A stretch of 64,000 nt of DNA from Stomorhina lunata (Eukaryota; Arthropoda; Insecta; Diptera; Rhiniidae), in NCBI GenBank assembly GCA_933228675.1, contig OW121743.1:110045468-110109467 (forward strand), in the 5' to 3' direction. Under the pieces are notes generated by a model. That model ran no database searches and was not told the DNA's origin. It was given only the letters and a program-made list of their open reading frames with translations. The translations under genes were made by a program, and so were the position numbers. Below, piece by piece: positions 33,708-44,789 of the stretch; position 1 is the first letter of the stretch, and each line of letters opens with the position of its first letter.

Positions 33708-35528
33708 ACTATAAGATATGAAACGACTATAATACTTTCCTTGTTGTTTTTGTTCAACTTTAGAGAAATATTAAAAAAAAAAAAAATTATTTCTTACGAA
33801 TATTTTTATAAAATTTCGTTAAACATTTCCAATTCCCCCACTAAATTTAAATAATAGAAATGCAACAGCATCGTAAAAGCCATTGGTTCGGAATGAAAAA
33901 AATGCGTTTTGCTAAAAATACCGCAAACGATTCTAAATAATAAAAAAATAACACTCCAACAATACAGGAAATGTAAAAGACCTTCATAAAAACAGGACCA
34001 TAAAAACATTTTCTGTAAGTCAAAGTATTTCAAACAAATCAAATCATTGTAATACCCTTACATTGTTAGTTATTGTTGTGAGAAGGAACAAAAAATAGCC
34101 AAATTGAATCAAATCTTGACATTGTTATTATTTTAAGGATGTTTTTTTTTTTTTTGCCTTTTTCCTGCTCAAAGTGATATGAAAATCTCTTTGTGACATT
34201 CCATACTTAATGTTTGATCATATAAAGTGTCACATGCTAAAAACCCTCATCCGTTGTTCTTGTTGTCCTGACGCACTCTAGTGATCCAATAAGGAAAAGT
34301 AACATCAATAAGAATGTGGAAGTATTAGGGTGGTAACAAAAATATTGATAGTAAGGATATAAAACCGTTTTAAACATTAAAAAGAAGTTATAGCCGTAAT
34401 AAACATACATCTACTGGAAGTAACTGCGATACTAATGGAAATTAAAGCTCCCTTCGCTAAGCTCTTAGATTTTTTCTAAATAACTTTGCTCCCCCCTTTT
34501 TTATGCTGCTGTTGTTAATCCTGCTCTCATTTATCACTCAACTTTCAGCAACAAAAAGTGTTTTCTTTACAAATAACAAAAAAAAAAAACGGAAATAATA
34601 ATGATAAAAGTTACTTTTACATCATTCTAGTGCAAAAATCCATATGAGGAGGGCCCATTACTCGTACGTTTGCACTAAATAGTGCCGTTTATGAGGAAAG
34701 AAGGATGAGTTTTGTTTAGTAATGAAATTGTGTCAATATGATGTGACAACATTTACTGTTATGAACATAAGTGTCAACAACATTAAAACAGCAACAACAA
34801 CAACTGAAAATAACAACTGTAGAATACGTTAGAACTATAAAAAGTTGTTAAAACAACTGGCATCTCGATTTTATATACGAGAGTACAACAATAAACTAAT
34901 GACATCTATTAAGGACACCATTAACGTATCTATCTTAACACACTCACACACCCACATCCTCATAGATTGAACGAAACATCTATAATCCTACGCGAAATAT
35001 GACTTTAGTAAGGAAGTAGGGAGTGAGGGTTGGAATAATTTGTTTTTTTTTTCGTAGTGGAAGTTTGAACCCAGTTGTGTTATATTAAGAGCATTAAATT
35101 ATGGGGAAATATTTTATAGATTTATTTAATAAACTATGAATTATTCCTTTTTTTGTATATACGTATAATATGTTAAAGTTGATGAAAAAGTCAAGGACTA
35201 TTAAGAACTTACATTTGTCATGTCATGTTAGGGATTTAAATGAATAATAACTAAACTTTAGTTAATTGAATATTTTTTTTAGTGGCTTTATTTCTTTCCT
35301 CAAAGATATTTCAGTAAATCTTAAGTAAATGTCTTTACTCACTGATTCCTATAAGTTTAGGTGAAAGATTTAGAACATTATTATTCGCAAGAATTTTTTT
35401 GATAATTTTAGATTCACAAAATTAAGTGATAAGACCTGAATTTAATTAGAGGTAATATCTATTACTGGCAATGGAAGCAACATTCTCTTTAATATTTTTT
35501 TCTTCTATTTAAATTTTTATTTCCATTT
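33708..35528. other. Intergenic sequence, nothing recognised
   Basis: Ordinary-complexity AT-rich DNA. I find no array, element ends or gene. Short CA runs lie near 34940-34960. Confidence 0.5.
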
Positions 35529-35532
35529 GTTG

Positions 35533-35540
35533 CTTATAAG
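35533..35540 (+). repeat. Target-site duplication CTTATAAG, left
   Basis: This 8-bp sequence immediately precedes CAGGAGTAGG and is repeated at 36904-36911. It fits the hAT preference nTnnnnAn. Confidence 0.85.
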
Positions 35541-36903
35541 CAGGAGTAGGCAGCCCATACCACCAGAAGCCGAAGAATTTTTATAATTTTCGTAAATACC
35601 ACGATCATTAATAAAACTCGTGAAAATGAGTTGGAATTTGAATGTTAACAGAGTTTGTTGGTGGAGCTTTGTTAAAGAAAAGACAACAACAAAATAGGCA
35701 AGAAACAAATCAAAATCCAATTCATAGCAACAAAATACACGGTTCGAGAGAATAAAGAAATATAATCTCGAACATTGTTGCCACGACACTATTATTTTTG
35801 TAAAAATTAGGAATATTTTTGTTAATATTGGGAATATTTTTCAAAACAGAAATTCGAATATTAAACAATTTTAGATTTTTTAGATATTTTCGATCCAAAC
35901 CTTTTTTTACAGAAAAATTTTCTATAAAAATATTTTTCTTTATAGAAATGTTTTCGATAAAAATATTTTTATATAAAAAATTATTAAATCTTCTATAGAA
36001 AGATTTTTGAAAAAATGTTCTATAAAAAAGTTTTCTATAGAAAAATTATTCATAAAAAAATTTTCTAAAGAAAAATTTTTGATAAAAAAATTTTCTATAG
36101 AAAAATTTTTGTAAAAAAAAATTTCTATAGAAAAATTTTTGAAAAAAAAAAATTCTGTAGAAAAATTTTTGATAAAAAAATTTTCTATAGAAAAATTTTT
36201 GATAAAAAAATTTTCTATAGAAAAATTTTTGATAAAAAAATTTTCTATAGAAAAATTTTTGATAAAAAATCTTCTATAGAAAAATTTTTGAAAAAAAAAA
36301 TTCTGTAGAAAAATTTTTGATAAAAAAATTTCTATAGAAAAATTTTTGATAAAAAGTTTTCTATAGAAAAATTTTTGATAAAAAAATCTTCTATAGAAAA
36401 ATTTTTGATAAAAAAATTTTCTATAGAAAAATTTTTGATAAAAAAATTTCAATAGAAAAATTTGTGATAAAAAAAAATTCTATAGAAAAATTTTTCATAA
36501 AAAAATTTTTGATAAAAAACTTTACTTTAGCAAAATTAAAAAAAAAAATTATTTTAGAAAAATTTTTAATAAAAAAAAATTTTCTATAGAAAAATTTTTG
36601 ATAAAAAATTTTCTATAGAAAAATTTTTTATAAAATAATTTTCTATAGAAAAATTTTGGATAAAAAATTTTTCTATAGAAACATTTTGGATAAAAAAAAT
36701 CTATAGAAAGATTTTTGATAAAACAATTTTCTATAGAAACATTCTTCATAAAAATATTAAAAAAAAAATCGAATAGAAAATTTTTTCCTTTTAGAACGTT
36801 ACAACTACACATTGAAAAAAAAAAACATATTTTTGTTAAAAGTTTAAAAAACGGCAAATTTGCCGACTATTTTTTTGTTCTGTTCTCTTAGCGCCGACCC
36901 GTG
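35541..36903 (-). mobile_element. hAT-type non-autonomous element with minisatellite core, copy 3 (complete)
   Basis: The element is 1363 bp. Its ends are CAGGAGTAGGC on the left and, read inward from the right, CACGGGTCGGC, agreeing at 8 of 11 positions. An exact 8-bp duplication (CTTATAAG) flanks it. On the minus strand the order is: head with GAACAGAAC and the palindrome CGGCAAATTTGCCG (about 36852-36865), 30-bp array (about 36790 back to 35890), tail with CCAATATTAACAAAAATATTCC, TGTCGTGGCAACAATG and GGTGGTATGGGCTGCC. Length, ends and 8-bp duplication indicate the hAT superfamily. No transposase is encoded, so movement would need one supplied elsewhere. The long frame at 35940-36452 is repeat artefact. 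Confidence 0.85.
35890..36790 (-). repeat. 30-bp TTATC array inside copy 3
   Basis: About 28-30 units, here in the GATAAAAAAATTTTCTATAG orientation (AAAAATTTTTGATAAAAAAA), with GAAAAAAAAAATTCTG variants at about 36138 and 36290. Confidence 0.85.
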
Positions 36904-36911
36904 CTTATAAG
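36904..36911 (+). repeat. Target-site duplication CTTATAAG, right
   Basis: Directly follows the CGACCCGTG end of the element and matches 35533-35540 exactly. Confidence 0.85.
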
Positions 36912-37324
36912 CAACATTGTAAATTTTTGTTCATAGTTCCTTTAGTTTTTGTTGTTTTTAATAAATGTTTTTTACTAACTGAAATTATTATTTGTGAGCA
37001 TTTAATAACGATGACACATTTTTAAAAGCTTACAATTATTAATTTGTGATATAGTTGAAGTGATATAAAAAGTTTTTTTCAAACAAATTCAAATACAAAC
37101 GAAATGTGAAAGCATTTTTTTCAAAAAACATAATTATGTTATAAAAAACTCTAAACTATGCGATAAAGTTGGTAAAATTAAAAAAAAATTGTTACTGTTA
37201 TGTCAAGAATTTCATAAACAAAATGTTGCTTATAGGCAACATTTGTCCATAGTAGCAATATTTTCTACACGGAAAAGTAGTTTGAAATTGAAGAGAAAAT
37301 TAGTAGACCATGAATCGAAATATT

Positions 37325-37381
37325 GTAGGGATCGAGGTACCAGGACATTATAACGAAATTGCAGACAAATTGTCTCGTTAG
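37325..37381 (+). pseudogene. Possible LINE RNase H remnant
   Basis: One frame reads VGIEVPGHYNEIADKLSR and then a stop. The VPGH, then NEIAD, then L.R pattern is the C-terminal motif of the RNase H domain in non-LTR retrotransposons (usually WVPGH..IEGNE.AD.LAR), with a short deletion between VPGH and NE. Nothing more of the domain is legible on either side, so this is tentative. Confidence 0.35.
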
Positions 37382-37384
37382 TCA

Positions 37385-38660
37385 CATGTAGAAAGGCCCT
37401 AACCCACTTTTTCGAAATGAATTTTTTTTTGTGATTCCACCCCATTTGACGCAAATACACCGCCTTACAAAAATTAATGGCAATTTTAACAAAATTACAG
37501 GTTATTTAAGTAATTTTCTAAAGTAATTTTTCTAAAAAGCTTTAACTTATTCTTAAAAAAAGATATTTTTTTTTAAATCCCTATCTCGCCAAATTATATG
37601 TCGTTGCATCAACGAATAATAAAAAACTTTCGAATACTAAAGCTTTCGGTTGGATTAATGATTTCTCATATTAAACTTTTGTCGACAACATTTTTCAGAT
37701 AGAAAACTCTCAATATTAAAAGCTTTCAATATAGGTAACTTTTAATACCTAAAACTTTCTACTAAAAATCATCATTTTCTACTAAACATCAAAAGCTTTC
37801 CAATAAAAAACCGTCATAAGTTATTTCCAGTTTTCTTTTATAAAACTTTCGATGTCGAAAGATTTTGTACAATAAATTTTCGATATCGAAAGATTTCTTA
37901 TACAAAACATTTGTCATCAAAATATTTCAGTCAGAAAACTTTTTATATAAAACTTTCCTATAGAAAAATGTCAATATCAAAAGCTTTTCCTATAGATAAC
38001 TTTAATATCTAAAGCATTCTAATTCCTATATCTAAAGCATAAAAATTCCTATATAAAATATTCGATGTCGAAAGTATGTCTATAATAAACATTCAATATC
38101 GAAAAAATTCTTATATAAAAATATCCTATAAAAAACTTTCAATATCAAAAGCTTTCCTATAGGCATCTTTTAAAGCTTTCAACCAAAAATAAATCCATAT
38201 CAAAAGCTTTCTAAAAAAAAAAAGATTTTCTATATAAAACTTTCGATGTCAAAAGGTTTTCTATAATAAACTTTTGATATTGAAAGATCTTCTATAGAAA
38301 ACTTTCGATATCAAAAGATTTCTTTTATAAAACTTTTGTCATCAAAATATTTCGGATTGAAAACCTTTTATATCAACAGATTTCCTAAAGGTAACTTTTA
38401 ATCTCCAAAGCTTTCTACTAAAAACATTCCATATCCTTCCTTATGCTTTCCAATATAAAAATGCCAATACCTAAAGATTTCCTATATAAATCTTTCGATT
38501 TCGAAATGCTTCCTATAAATAAACTTTTGATATGGAAAGATTTTCTATAGAAAACTTTTGATTTCCTTCATTAAACTTTCAATATCAAAAGATTTCATAT
38601 AGAAAACATTCCAAGTCAAACTTTCAATATCGAAAGCTTTCCTATAGAAAACTTTTAACA
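37385..38660 (+). repeat. Dispersed repeat with CTTTCGATATCGAAAG-type core, copy A
   Basis: The lead-in AAGGCCCTAACCCACTTTTT, CTATCTCGCCAAATT, CGAATAATA is shared with 53915-54050 (AAGGCACTAACTCACAC, CTATCTCGCTAAGTT, CCAAATAATAG). Irregular units with AAACTTTCGATGTCGAAAG, CTTTCAATATCAAAAGC and TTTCCTATAG follow, to about 38660. Unit length varies around 30 bp. Both copies have the same orientation and similar unit order, so they derive from one element. The class is unknown. Confidence 0.65.
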
Positions 38661-40489
38661 TTGATAGAAATGTCTTGAAAGTAATGATGAGTAATGACTC
38701 TTGAAAAGTAACAGTGATAATAAATGTAAAAATGAGAACGCAAACAATAATGAACGCTTAAGGCGCATACCCCTAATGATCACTCTGGATCCAACATATG
38801 GCTTTGGGAACACTTTCTACAACTATGAGGGATCCTCACTTTAATTCAATCTAAAATCAGATGATCATGGGTCTTGATCAAATCTGTCATAAGATAAAAT
38901 GGGGACCAAAGCTGTGTCTTCTGATATACAAGTATTCCAAAAAGGAACTATGACCAAAAATATTCAAATTTTACCCACAAAAAAAAATTGTTTTGTTTAG
39001 TATAACATATGAAATCAATAAATATAACGATAAATAAAAATAATCGTTTTTGTTTTTATAATGTACTACCAATGCTCAATGTTGCTTATAAGCAACATCA
39101 TATAACGGTAAAACCAAAAGTAATAAATTGTAATTTTTACACACTTTTCAAAAATCCTACCAAAAAGTCCTTTAAATTTGGAAAAGGATTGCAATCTTTA
39201 TTGGTTTTGGAGACAAAATGCTACAAAACCTTTAAGTTAACTTACATTAGTTTATCTGTATAATTTTTTTTTCGGTAAAATGTGAAGTTTTGGTTATGTT
39301 ATAGTTTTTTGTTAAAGTTGTCAATAAACATTTCAATATATTCCAAATTATTAGCCATACAACTAAATAGTTCAATCAGGGAAGCCCGTATATGTATTTA
39401 CTGTCCTTCTTACCCCAAAAATAACCGAATGACAGTTGCATCAGTAAAACAAATAAGTCGTGTGTAATGTTCCAGGCATTACATCTTGGCACAAACGCCA
39501 AACCAAAAAGTGTTGACATACAATTTACTGGCATAATGATAAATGTGCCATAGGCCAATTATACTGTCATTAGGAGAGGAGACATCATCGTCATTATCAT
39601 CATCATCAACACATCAAAATACCAGACAAACTTAAATGACAAACAAAAATTAACTGAATACAATCAGATGATGACAAGTTAATATTGAACCAAAATATAA
39701 ACTCAAATATAGAAAAAAAAAAGTACACAAAAGGATAAACATTCCTGTATACATTTATTTATTTACAAAGAAATAGCAAAACATGAAAATATTTCAGAGA
39801 CATTTTCAAATATTTTATTGACAATAGAGAGGAGACAAAATTGTAAATTAAAAAAAAAAAACTGAGGAAAAAGGAATACCAAAAATCTTAACAGGAAAAA
39901 GCAAATGCAATTTTTAAACACAGAATTCAATTGTGGTTTTACCAGCCTTCCTCCAGTGGATAAAATACATAAGTTTATATCCGGTCTAGAATATGCATAC
40001 AGATACATGCATAATCAAACATAGACAAATGAATATTTACTCTTTAAGAAACAAGTTTAGTTATTGATGTCCTTCGAACATAAGTTTATTTTCCCAAAAT
40101 GCTCCGAGTATGAATATCACAAAAATGTTAAATGTGGTTTTTTGTCTAGGACCATAGAGCCTGGGAAAAGTATTTGCAATAATGTATGATGTAGGCCTAA
40201 AAGGCCAGGCGGACACATGTCAAACATAAAGTAGAAAAGTAGACTTTATTGGACAGGAGATAAGAGAGAGAGGAGAGAGACCTTAACCTTTTATCGACAA
40301 ATATGCATCTAAAGAAAATACATGAATACTTTGTTTTTACATGAGGGTTTGACATACTGTTTACATTTACATACAAAAATAGTTCAGAGATGGCTACTTT
40401 AGAGTATAAGAAAAATATGTGTATTTGTCAATAATTTTTACTGGTGTTTCAGTAATTTTGATACCTCAGAAATAATAAAAATAAAAAAA
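38661..40489. other. Intergenic sequence with a lone P16 palindrome
   Basis: The P16 palindrome lies at 39081-39096 and an old repeat at about 38805-38890. 39370-39560 is one of the more complex non-repetitive stretches in the window. Frames at 39009, 39282 and 39376 show no domain; 39282 and 39376 overlap on opposite strands. An ATC simple repeat lies at 39585-39612. Confidence 0.45.
39081..39096. repeat. Lone GTTGCTTATAAGCAAC palindrome
   Basis: Identical to the border of the P16 family at 30762, but the following sequence (ATCATATAACGG) does not match the family interior. Confidence 0.7.
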
Positions 40490-41129
40490 TAAAAAATTTT
40501 TTTTTCAAAAATTTTTCTATTGAAAATTTTTTTATCAAAAATATTTCTATTGAAAATTTTTTTATCAAAAACTTTTCTATTGAAAAATTTTTGATAAAAA
40601 AAATTTTGTATAGAAACAATTTTGACAAAAAAATTTTTTATAGAAAAAATTTTGACAAAAAAAAATTTTTATTAAAAAAATTTTCAATAGAAAAATTTTT
40701 GATAAAAATTTTCAATAGAAAAATTTTTGATAAAAATTTTTCCATAGAAAAATTTTTGATTAAAAATTTTCTATAAAAAATTATTTATTAAAAAATTTTC
40801 TAAAGAAAAATTTTTGATAAAAAAATTTTCTAAAGAAAAATTTTTGATAAAAAAATTTTCTAAAGAAAAATTTTTGATAAAAAAATTTTGTAAGAAAAAT
40901 ATTTGACAAAAAATTTTCTATATAAAAATTTTGTATAGAAAATTTTTTTATCAAAAATTTTTTTATCAAAAATTTTTCTACAGAATTTTTTTTTTATTAA
41001 AAATTTTCTAAAAAAATTGTTTTTATCAAAAATTTTTCTATAGAAAATTTTTGGATAAAAAAAAAACAAAAAAGAAAGAGAAAAATTTTCTATAGAAAAA
41101 TTTTTGATAAAAATAATATAGAACATTTT

Positions 41130-41420
41130 TTGATAAAAAAAATAATTTTTATTAAAAATGTTTCTATAGAAAATTTTTTTATCAAAAATTTTTCCATAGA
41201 GAATTTTTTTATCAAAAATTTTTCTATAGAAAATTTTTTTATCAAAAATTTTTCTATAGAAAATTTTTTTATCAAAAATTTTTCTTTAGAAAATTTTTTT
41301 ATCAAAAATTTTTCTATAGAAAATTTTTTTATCAAAAATTTTTCTATAGAAAATTTTTTTATCAAAAATGTTTCTATAGAGGGTTTTTTATCAAAAATTT
41401 TTTTATCAAAAATTTTTCTA
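41130..41420 (+). repeat. Most homogeneous 30-bp stretch of copy 4
   Basis: About nine nearly identical units of TTTTTTTATCAAAAATTTTT with CTATAGAAAA between. Both strands are open because of the unit length. The peptide readings NFSIENFFIK and KFLIKKFSIE are mirror products of one palindromic unit. Confidence 0.85.
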
Positions 41421-41824
41421 TAGAAAATTTTTCTACAGAAAATTTTTTATAAAAAATTTTTTAAAGAAAATTTTTTATCAACAATTTTTCTATAGAAAAT
41501 TGTTTTATCAAAAATTTTTCTATAGAAAATTTTTTTATCGAAAATTTTTCGGTAAAAAATTTTTTTGTCAAAATTTTTTGTATAAAAATTTTTTTTATTA
41601 AAATTTTTTCTTTCGAAAATTTTTTTATCAAAATTTTTTCTTTCGAAAATTTTTTTATCAAAATTTTTTCTATAGAAGATTTTTTTATCAAAATTTTTTC
41701 TGTATAAAAATTTTTCTATAGAAATTTTTTTCATTAAAAATCTTTCTATAAAAATTTTTTTATCAAAAATATTTCTATAGAAATTTTTTTTCAAAAAATA
41801 ACAAATTAGTCGGGATGTAAATAT

Positions 41825-42010
41825 TATTCAAAAAGAAGTGTATTTGCATTTGATCCCAAACCTGTTACATTTATTTATTAATGTAACAGATCAATTTATT
41901 GATAAAAAGCCAAAAAATGTTTGCGGAGAAACCAAATTCCTCGACGCGTTTCGATGGTTGGTTAAGCCATCTCTTCAGGAGGATTATCCCCAATTTAGAC
42001 AGATCGAAAA
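41825..42010 (-). mobile_element. M2 half copy within the array
   Basis: About 186 bp, nearly identical to the reverse complement of 51252-51436. It carries AAGTGTATTTGCATTTGATC (one M2 arm), the hairpin GTTACATT..AATGTAAC, then GGATTATCCCCAATTTAGAC, and lacks the other arm. A frame read on the plus strand (MYLHLIPNLLHLFINV, later FRWLVKPSLQEDYPQ) is shared by both copies, but the complete M2 copy does not preserve it. Confidence 0.65.
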
Positions 42011-42664
42011 CCTCGCATTATTACTAAATTTACAAACATAACTATTAAGAATTATGTTCATAAACCAAAAGTAAAAGCGTAGATTATCGACTGAACAAAA
42101 ACAAACATTTTTCAGTTTTCATTTTTTTATCAAAAAATTTTCTATGAACATTTTTTTATTTAAAATTTTTCTATAAAATTTGTTTCTGTATTTTTTTATG
42201 AAAAGTTTTTCTATAGAAAATTTTTATCAAAAATTTTTCTATAAAAATTTTTTTATGAAAATTTTTTTATCAAAAATATTTACATAAAAAAATTTTTTAT
42301 CAAAAATTTTTCTATAAAATTTTTTTTTATTAAAATTTTTTCTATAGAAAATTGTTTTATCAAAATTTTTTCTATATCGAAAATATCAAAAAAATATAAA
42401 AATCTAAAATTGTTTAATATTAGAAATTATTTCTGTTTTGAAAATATTCCGAATATTTACAAAAATATTCCCAATGTTTACAAAATAGTGTCGTAGCAAC
42501 AATGTTCGAGATTATATTTCTTTGTTCTCTCGAACCATGTATTTTGTTGCTATAAATTGGATTTTTATTTGTTTCTTGCCTATTTTGTTTTTGTCTTTTC
42601 TTTAACAAAGGGGAAAATTAAATAAAATCATCGGCCGCTGGTGGTATGGGCTGCCTACTCCCAC

Positions 42665-43190
42665 TGATGACGCTTCATTTATATAATAAATGTTCTCACA
42701 GAATTTTGTTAATATCAATAACATGACACGGCCTGATTAAAAGTCATATAGATCGAAATGTAAGATATTTAAAAAAGATTTGTGTAGCATAGTTTTAGGA
42801 TAATCTAAATAATATATAAAATATGAAGTTCTCTACATTGCACAGTGATGCAAATGAGTTTTTTTTTTGGTATTAACTCTGCGGTTTCTTAACTACTGGA
42901 ACATTCACAAAATTATACACGAACGTTTTTCAGTAGAATTTTAAATAATATTATTCTACCAAAATAAGTTAAGGTATATACTTTTATGTGAGGTTAAACA
43001 TTTTTCACAATTAAAAAATCCGTTTAAGACTTTTGTCAAAAAAGTGCAACAACAATAAATTTACATAATTTTTGTAATTTTGTGCAAAAATCTCTAAAAC
43101 TAAACCAGTTTTGATAATGATTTTTGGACACAATATCTTAGACATTCAGAAATATTAATTTTAGAACGGGTTCTGAAATTTTAATTAACA
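42665..43190. other. Intergenic sequence, nothing recognised
   Basis: AT-rich sequence without array units or element ends. Confidence 0.45.
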
Positions 43191-44056
43191 TTTTTGAATA
43201 CAGAACAGTACGCATTTCGAAAATTTGATTTTTTTCGGAAAATCGGGCCCCCACCATTTATGGCCGAGCCCTATCAGATTTTGCACAACCCTTATGAGCA
43301 TTATATTTAACATAATTTAATTAAAAAAAGTTTTGAAATCCATAATAAAATTTTTTTACAGACACAAAAAAACTTTAGTTTTGTCCATAAATTGATGATT
43401 GTAGGGTGTATGTTCGAAATTATTCAAAATATAATTAATACGCAACCCTGAACCTTATCTTTTAGAAAATGTAAAAAATGTAGTCTTTTGAAAAAAATTT
43501 TCAAAAATGAAGTTACTTTTTTTTAATTTAGTATTTCAAGGTTTCTTCGGTACACAAACTTTGAAGAATTTTTCTGTGTTATAATCTTTCGATAATTAAA
43601 AATATTTTTCTTCTAATTCATTTAGAAATTTATCAGAAATCTTAAAATATTTTTCAAAAATTTTTTTGTCTTATCACAAATGATTTATAAGCCCTTTTTG
43701 GCCAGAAGTCATACCAAAAAATGCAAAAAAATGTATGGAGTCCAATATCTCTTAAACTATAAGAGATAATGTAGTATAGTAAGCATCTTTTGGATCGGAC
43801 TGAATTGGCGAATGTTATACGCACCCAAAGGTTTTACACACCCAAAGTGGGCAACTTGCTCCACTGTAGAGCCCACTGTGCAACAGATAGATGTGTTCTT
43901 AAATGTTAATCTAAAAGACTAACTGCTTTTCTACTGATGTTCCAAATTTCGTTAAAATCCGTCCAGTAGTTTAATAGTTTTTCAAGAGGTTCTGGCCGGT
44001 GATCGAACTTGTGATCTCAGGTACGCTAAGCAGATGACCTATTATACCACAATTCA
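43191..44056 (-). mobile_element. Possible SINE or SINE/LINE composite with tRNA-like head
   Basis: Read on the minus strand, the head (about 44056 to 43985) contains TGGTATAATAGG, close to a Pol III A box, and AGTTCGATCACC, close to a B box, about 35 bp apart as in tRNA genes. A body with ACTACTGGACGGATTTTAAC and AAATTTGGAAC follows, a phrase typical of fly dispersed repeats. A GGGCCCCC segment lies near 43247. Cloverleaf pairing is poor, so this is not a working tRNA. The body's far boundary is a guess. Confidence 0.35.
43985..44056 (-). promoter_or_regulatory. tRNA-like internal Pol III A and B boxes
   Basis: The A-box-like TGGTATAATAGG and B-box-like AGTTCGATCACC appear in the right order and spacing on the minus strand. 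The T-stem does not pair, which fits a SINE head or tRNA pseudogene. Confidence 0.4.
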
Positions 44057-44785
44057 TTAAAATATTATTAATCTCAAATATCCATATCTGAAAAAATACT
44101 TTAAAATGTATCTACATGTATGTATATTCCCAACAATTTATGTATGTTTGCCTGTGTTCCATATAGAATCATGTAACAGCATCTGCTGTAAATTTCTGGT
44201 TACAATCATGTCCTGTTTTATACCCAAGGACTATGGAGTAGCAGTAGTCAAAAAGTGGGTTGTGTGCAGCTGTTCATACTAATACATTTTACTATTTTTG
44301 CTGTAGCAGTTTATGCTTGTGGTTGTGATTGCACTTAGGAATGTTAAATAAAATCCATATCTGGTTTCCTTGGTAGTTGTCCAATTGTCTAGAGGTTTCC
44401 TTGTGTCTGTGTGTGTGTGTATGTGTGTTTCCATAGAGTAATATAAAAATGGCAACAAATCCTTAAACTGCCCACAAATGGGTGGATGATAATAAAAATT
44501 CTACATGTATGTTTTTGGACACTTAGAAAAGAAAATATGAAAATGTCTTTTAAGCATTGCTGTAACAACAATGGAGAGTTTGAATTTTAATTTTGTAAGA
44601 TGCAAAATTATCGGAATTTGGGTAGAAACATCATGTGTAAAAATTGTTTGGTCCCATATGACATATACTCTTTGGTCTTTTGGAGACATGCTTCTTAAAA
44701 TGTTAAAAACTTGGTTAGGTTATCATCCTCGGGAGAAATAACTCCATGTCAAGAAAAATCGAAATCAAATCATTATACGATATTT
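44057..44785. other. Intergenic sequence with short GT repeat
   Basis: Contains a GTGTGTGTGTGTATGTGTG run near 44409. No gene identified. Confidence 0.45.
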
Positions 44786-44789
44786 TTCG

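Larger units (their letters stand above)
35529..37240 (+). mobile_element. P16 family repeat, copy 2, split by a hAT-type insertion
   Basis: The left palindrome starts at 35529 (GTTGCTTATAAG) and is interrupted at 35541. The sequence resumes at 36904 with CTTATAAGCAACATTGTAAA and runs to GTTGCTTATAGGCAAC at 37225-37240. With the insertion and one target copy removed it matches copy 1 in order: ATTTGTGAGCATT, then GTCAAGAATTTCATAAACA. The uninterrupted site is seen at 30762, which gives the empty-site comparison for the insertion. Confidence 0.7.
40490..42664 (+). mobile_element. hAT-type minisatellite element, copy 4 (rearranged)
   Basis: 30-bp TTATC arrays at 40490-41800 and 42115-42380 flank an M2 half copy (41825-42010). 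The family tail follows at 42390-42664, with ATATTCCCAATGTTTAC, AGTGTCGTAGCAACAATG and GGTGGTATGGGCTGCC, ending GCCTACTCCC, with the last bases of the terminal repeat altered. The head is missing. Orientation flips occur within the array (GATAAAAAAATTTTC at about 40585-40900 and TTATCAAAAATTTTTC elsewhere). Long frames on both strands here are artefacts of the 30-bp unit. Confidence 0.65.

Noticed and set aside
35940..36857. Open frames of 170 and 102 codons on the minus strand, the former the longest in the window
   Set aside because: The longer frame lies wholly within the 30-bp array of the hAT-type element. The shorter covers the array edge and head of the same element.
40591..41794. Cluster of overlapping frames on both strands
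   Set aside because: Repeat artefacts of the 30-bp unit; opposite-strand frames mirror one another.
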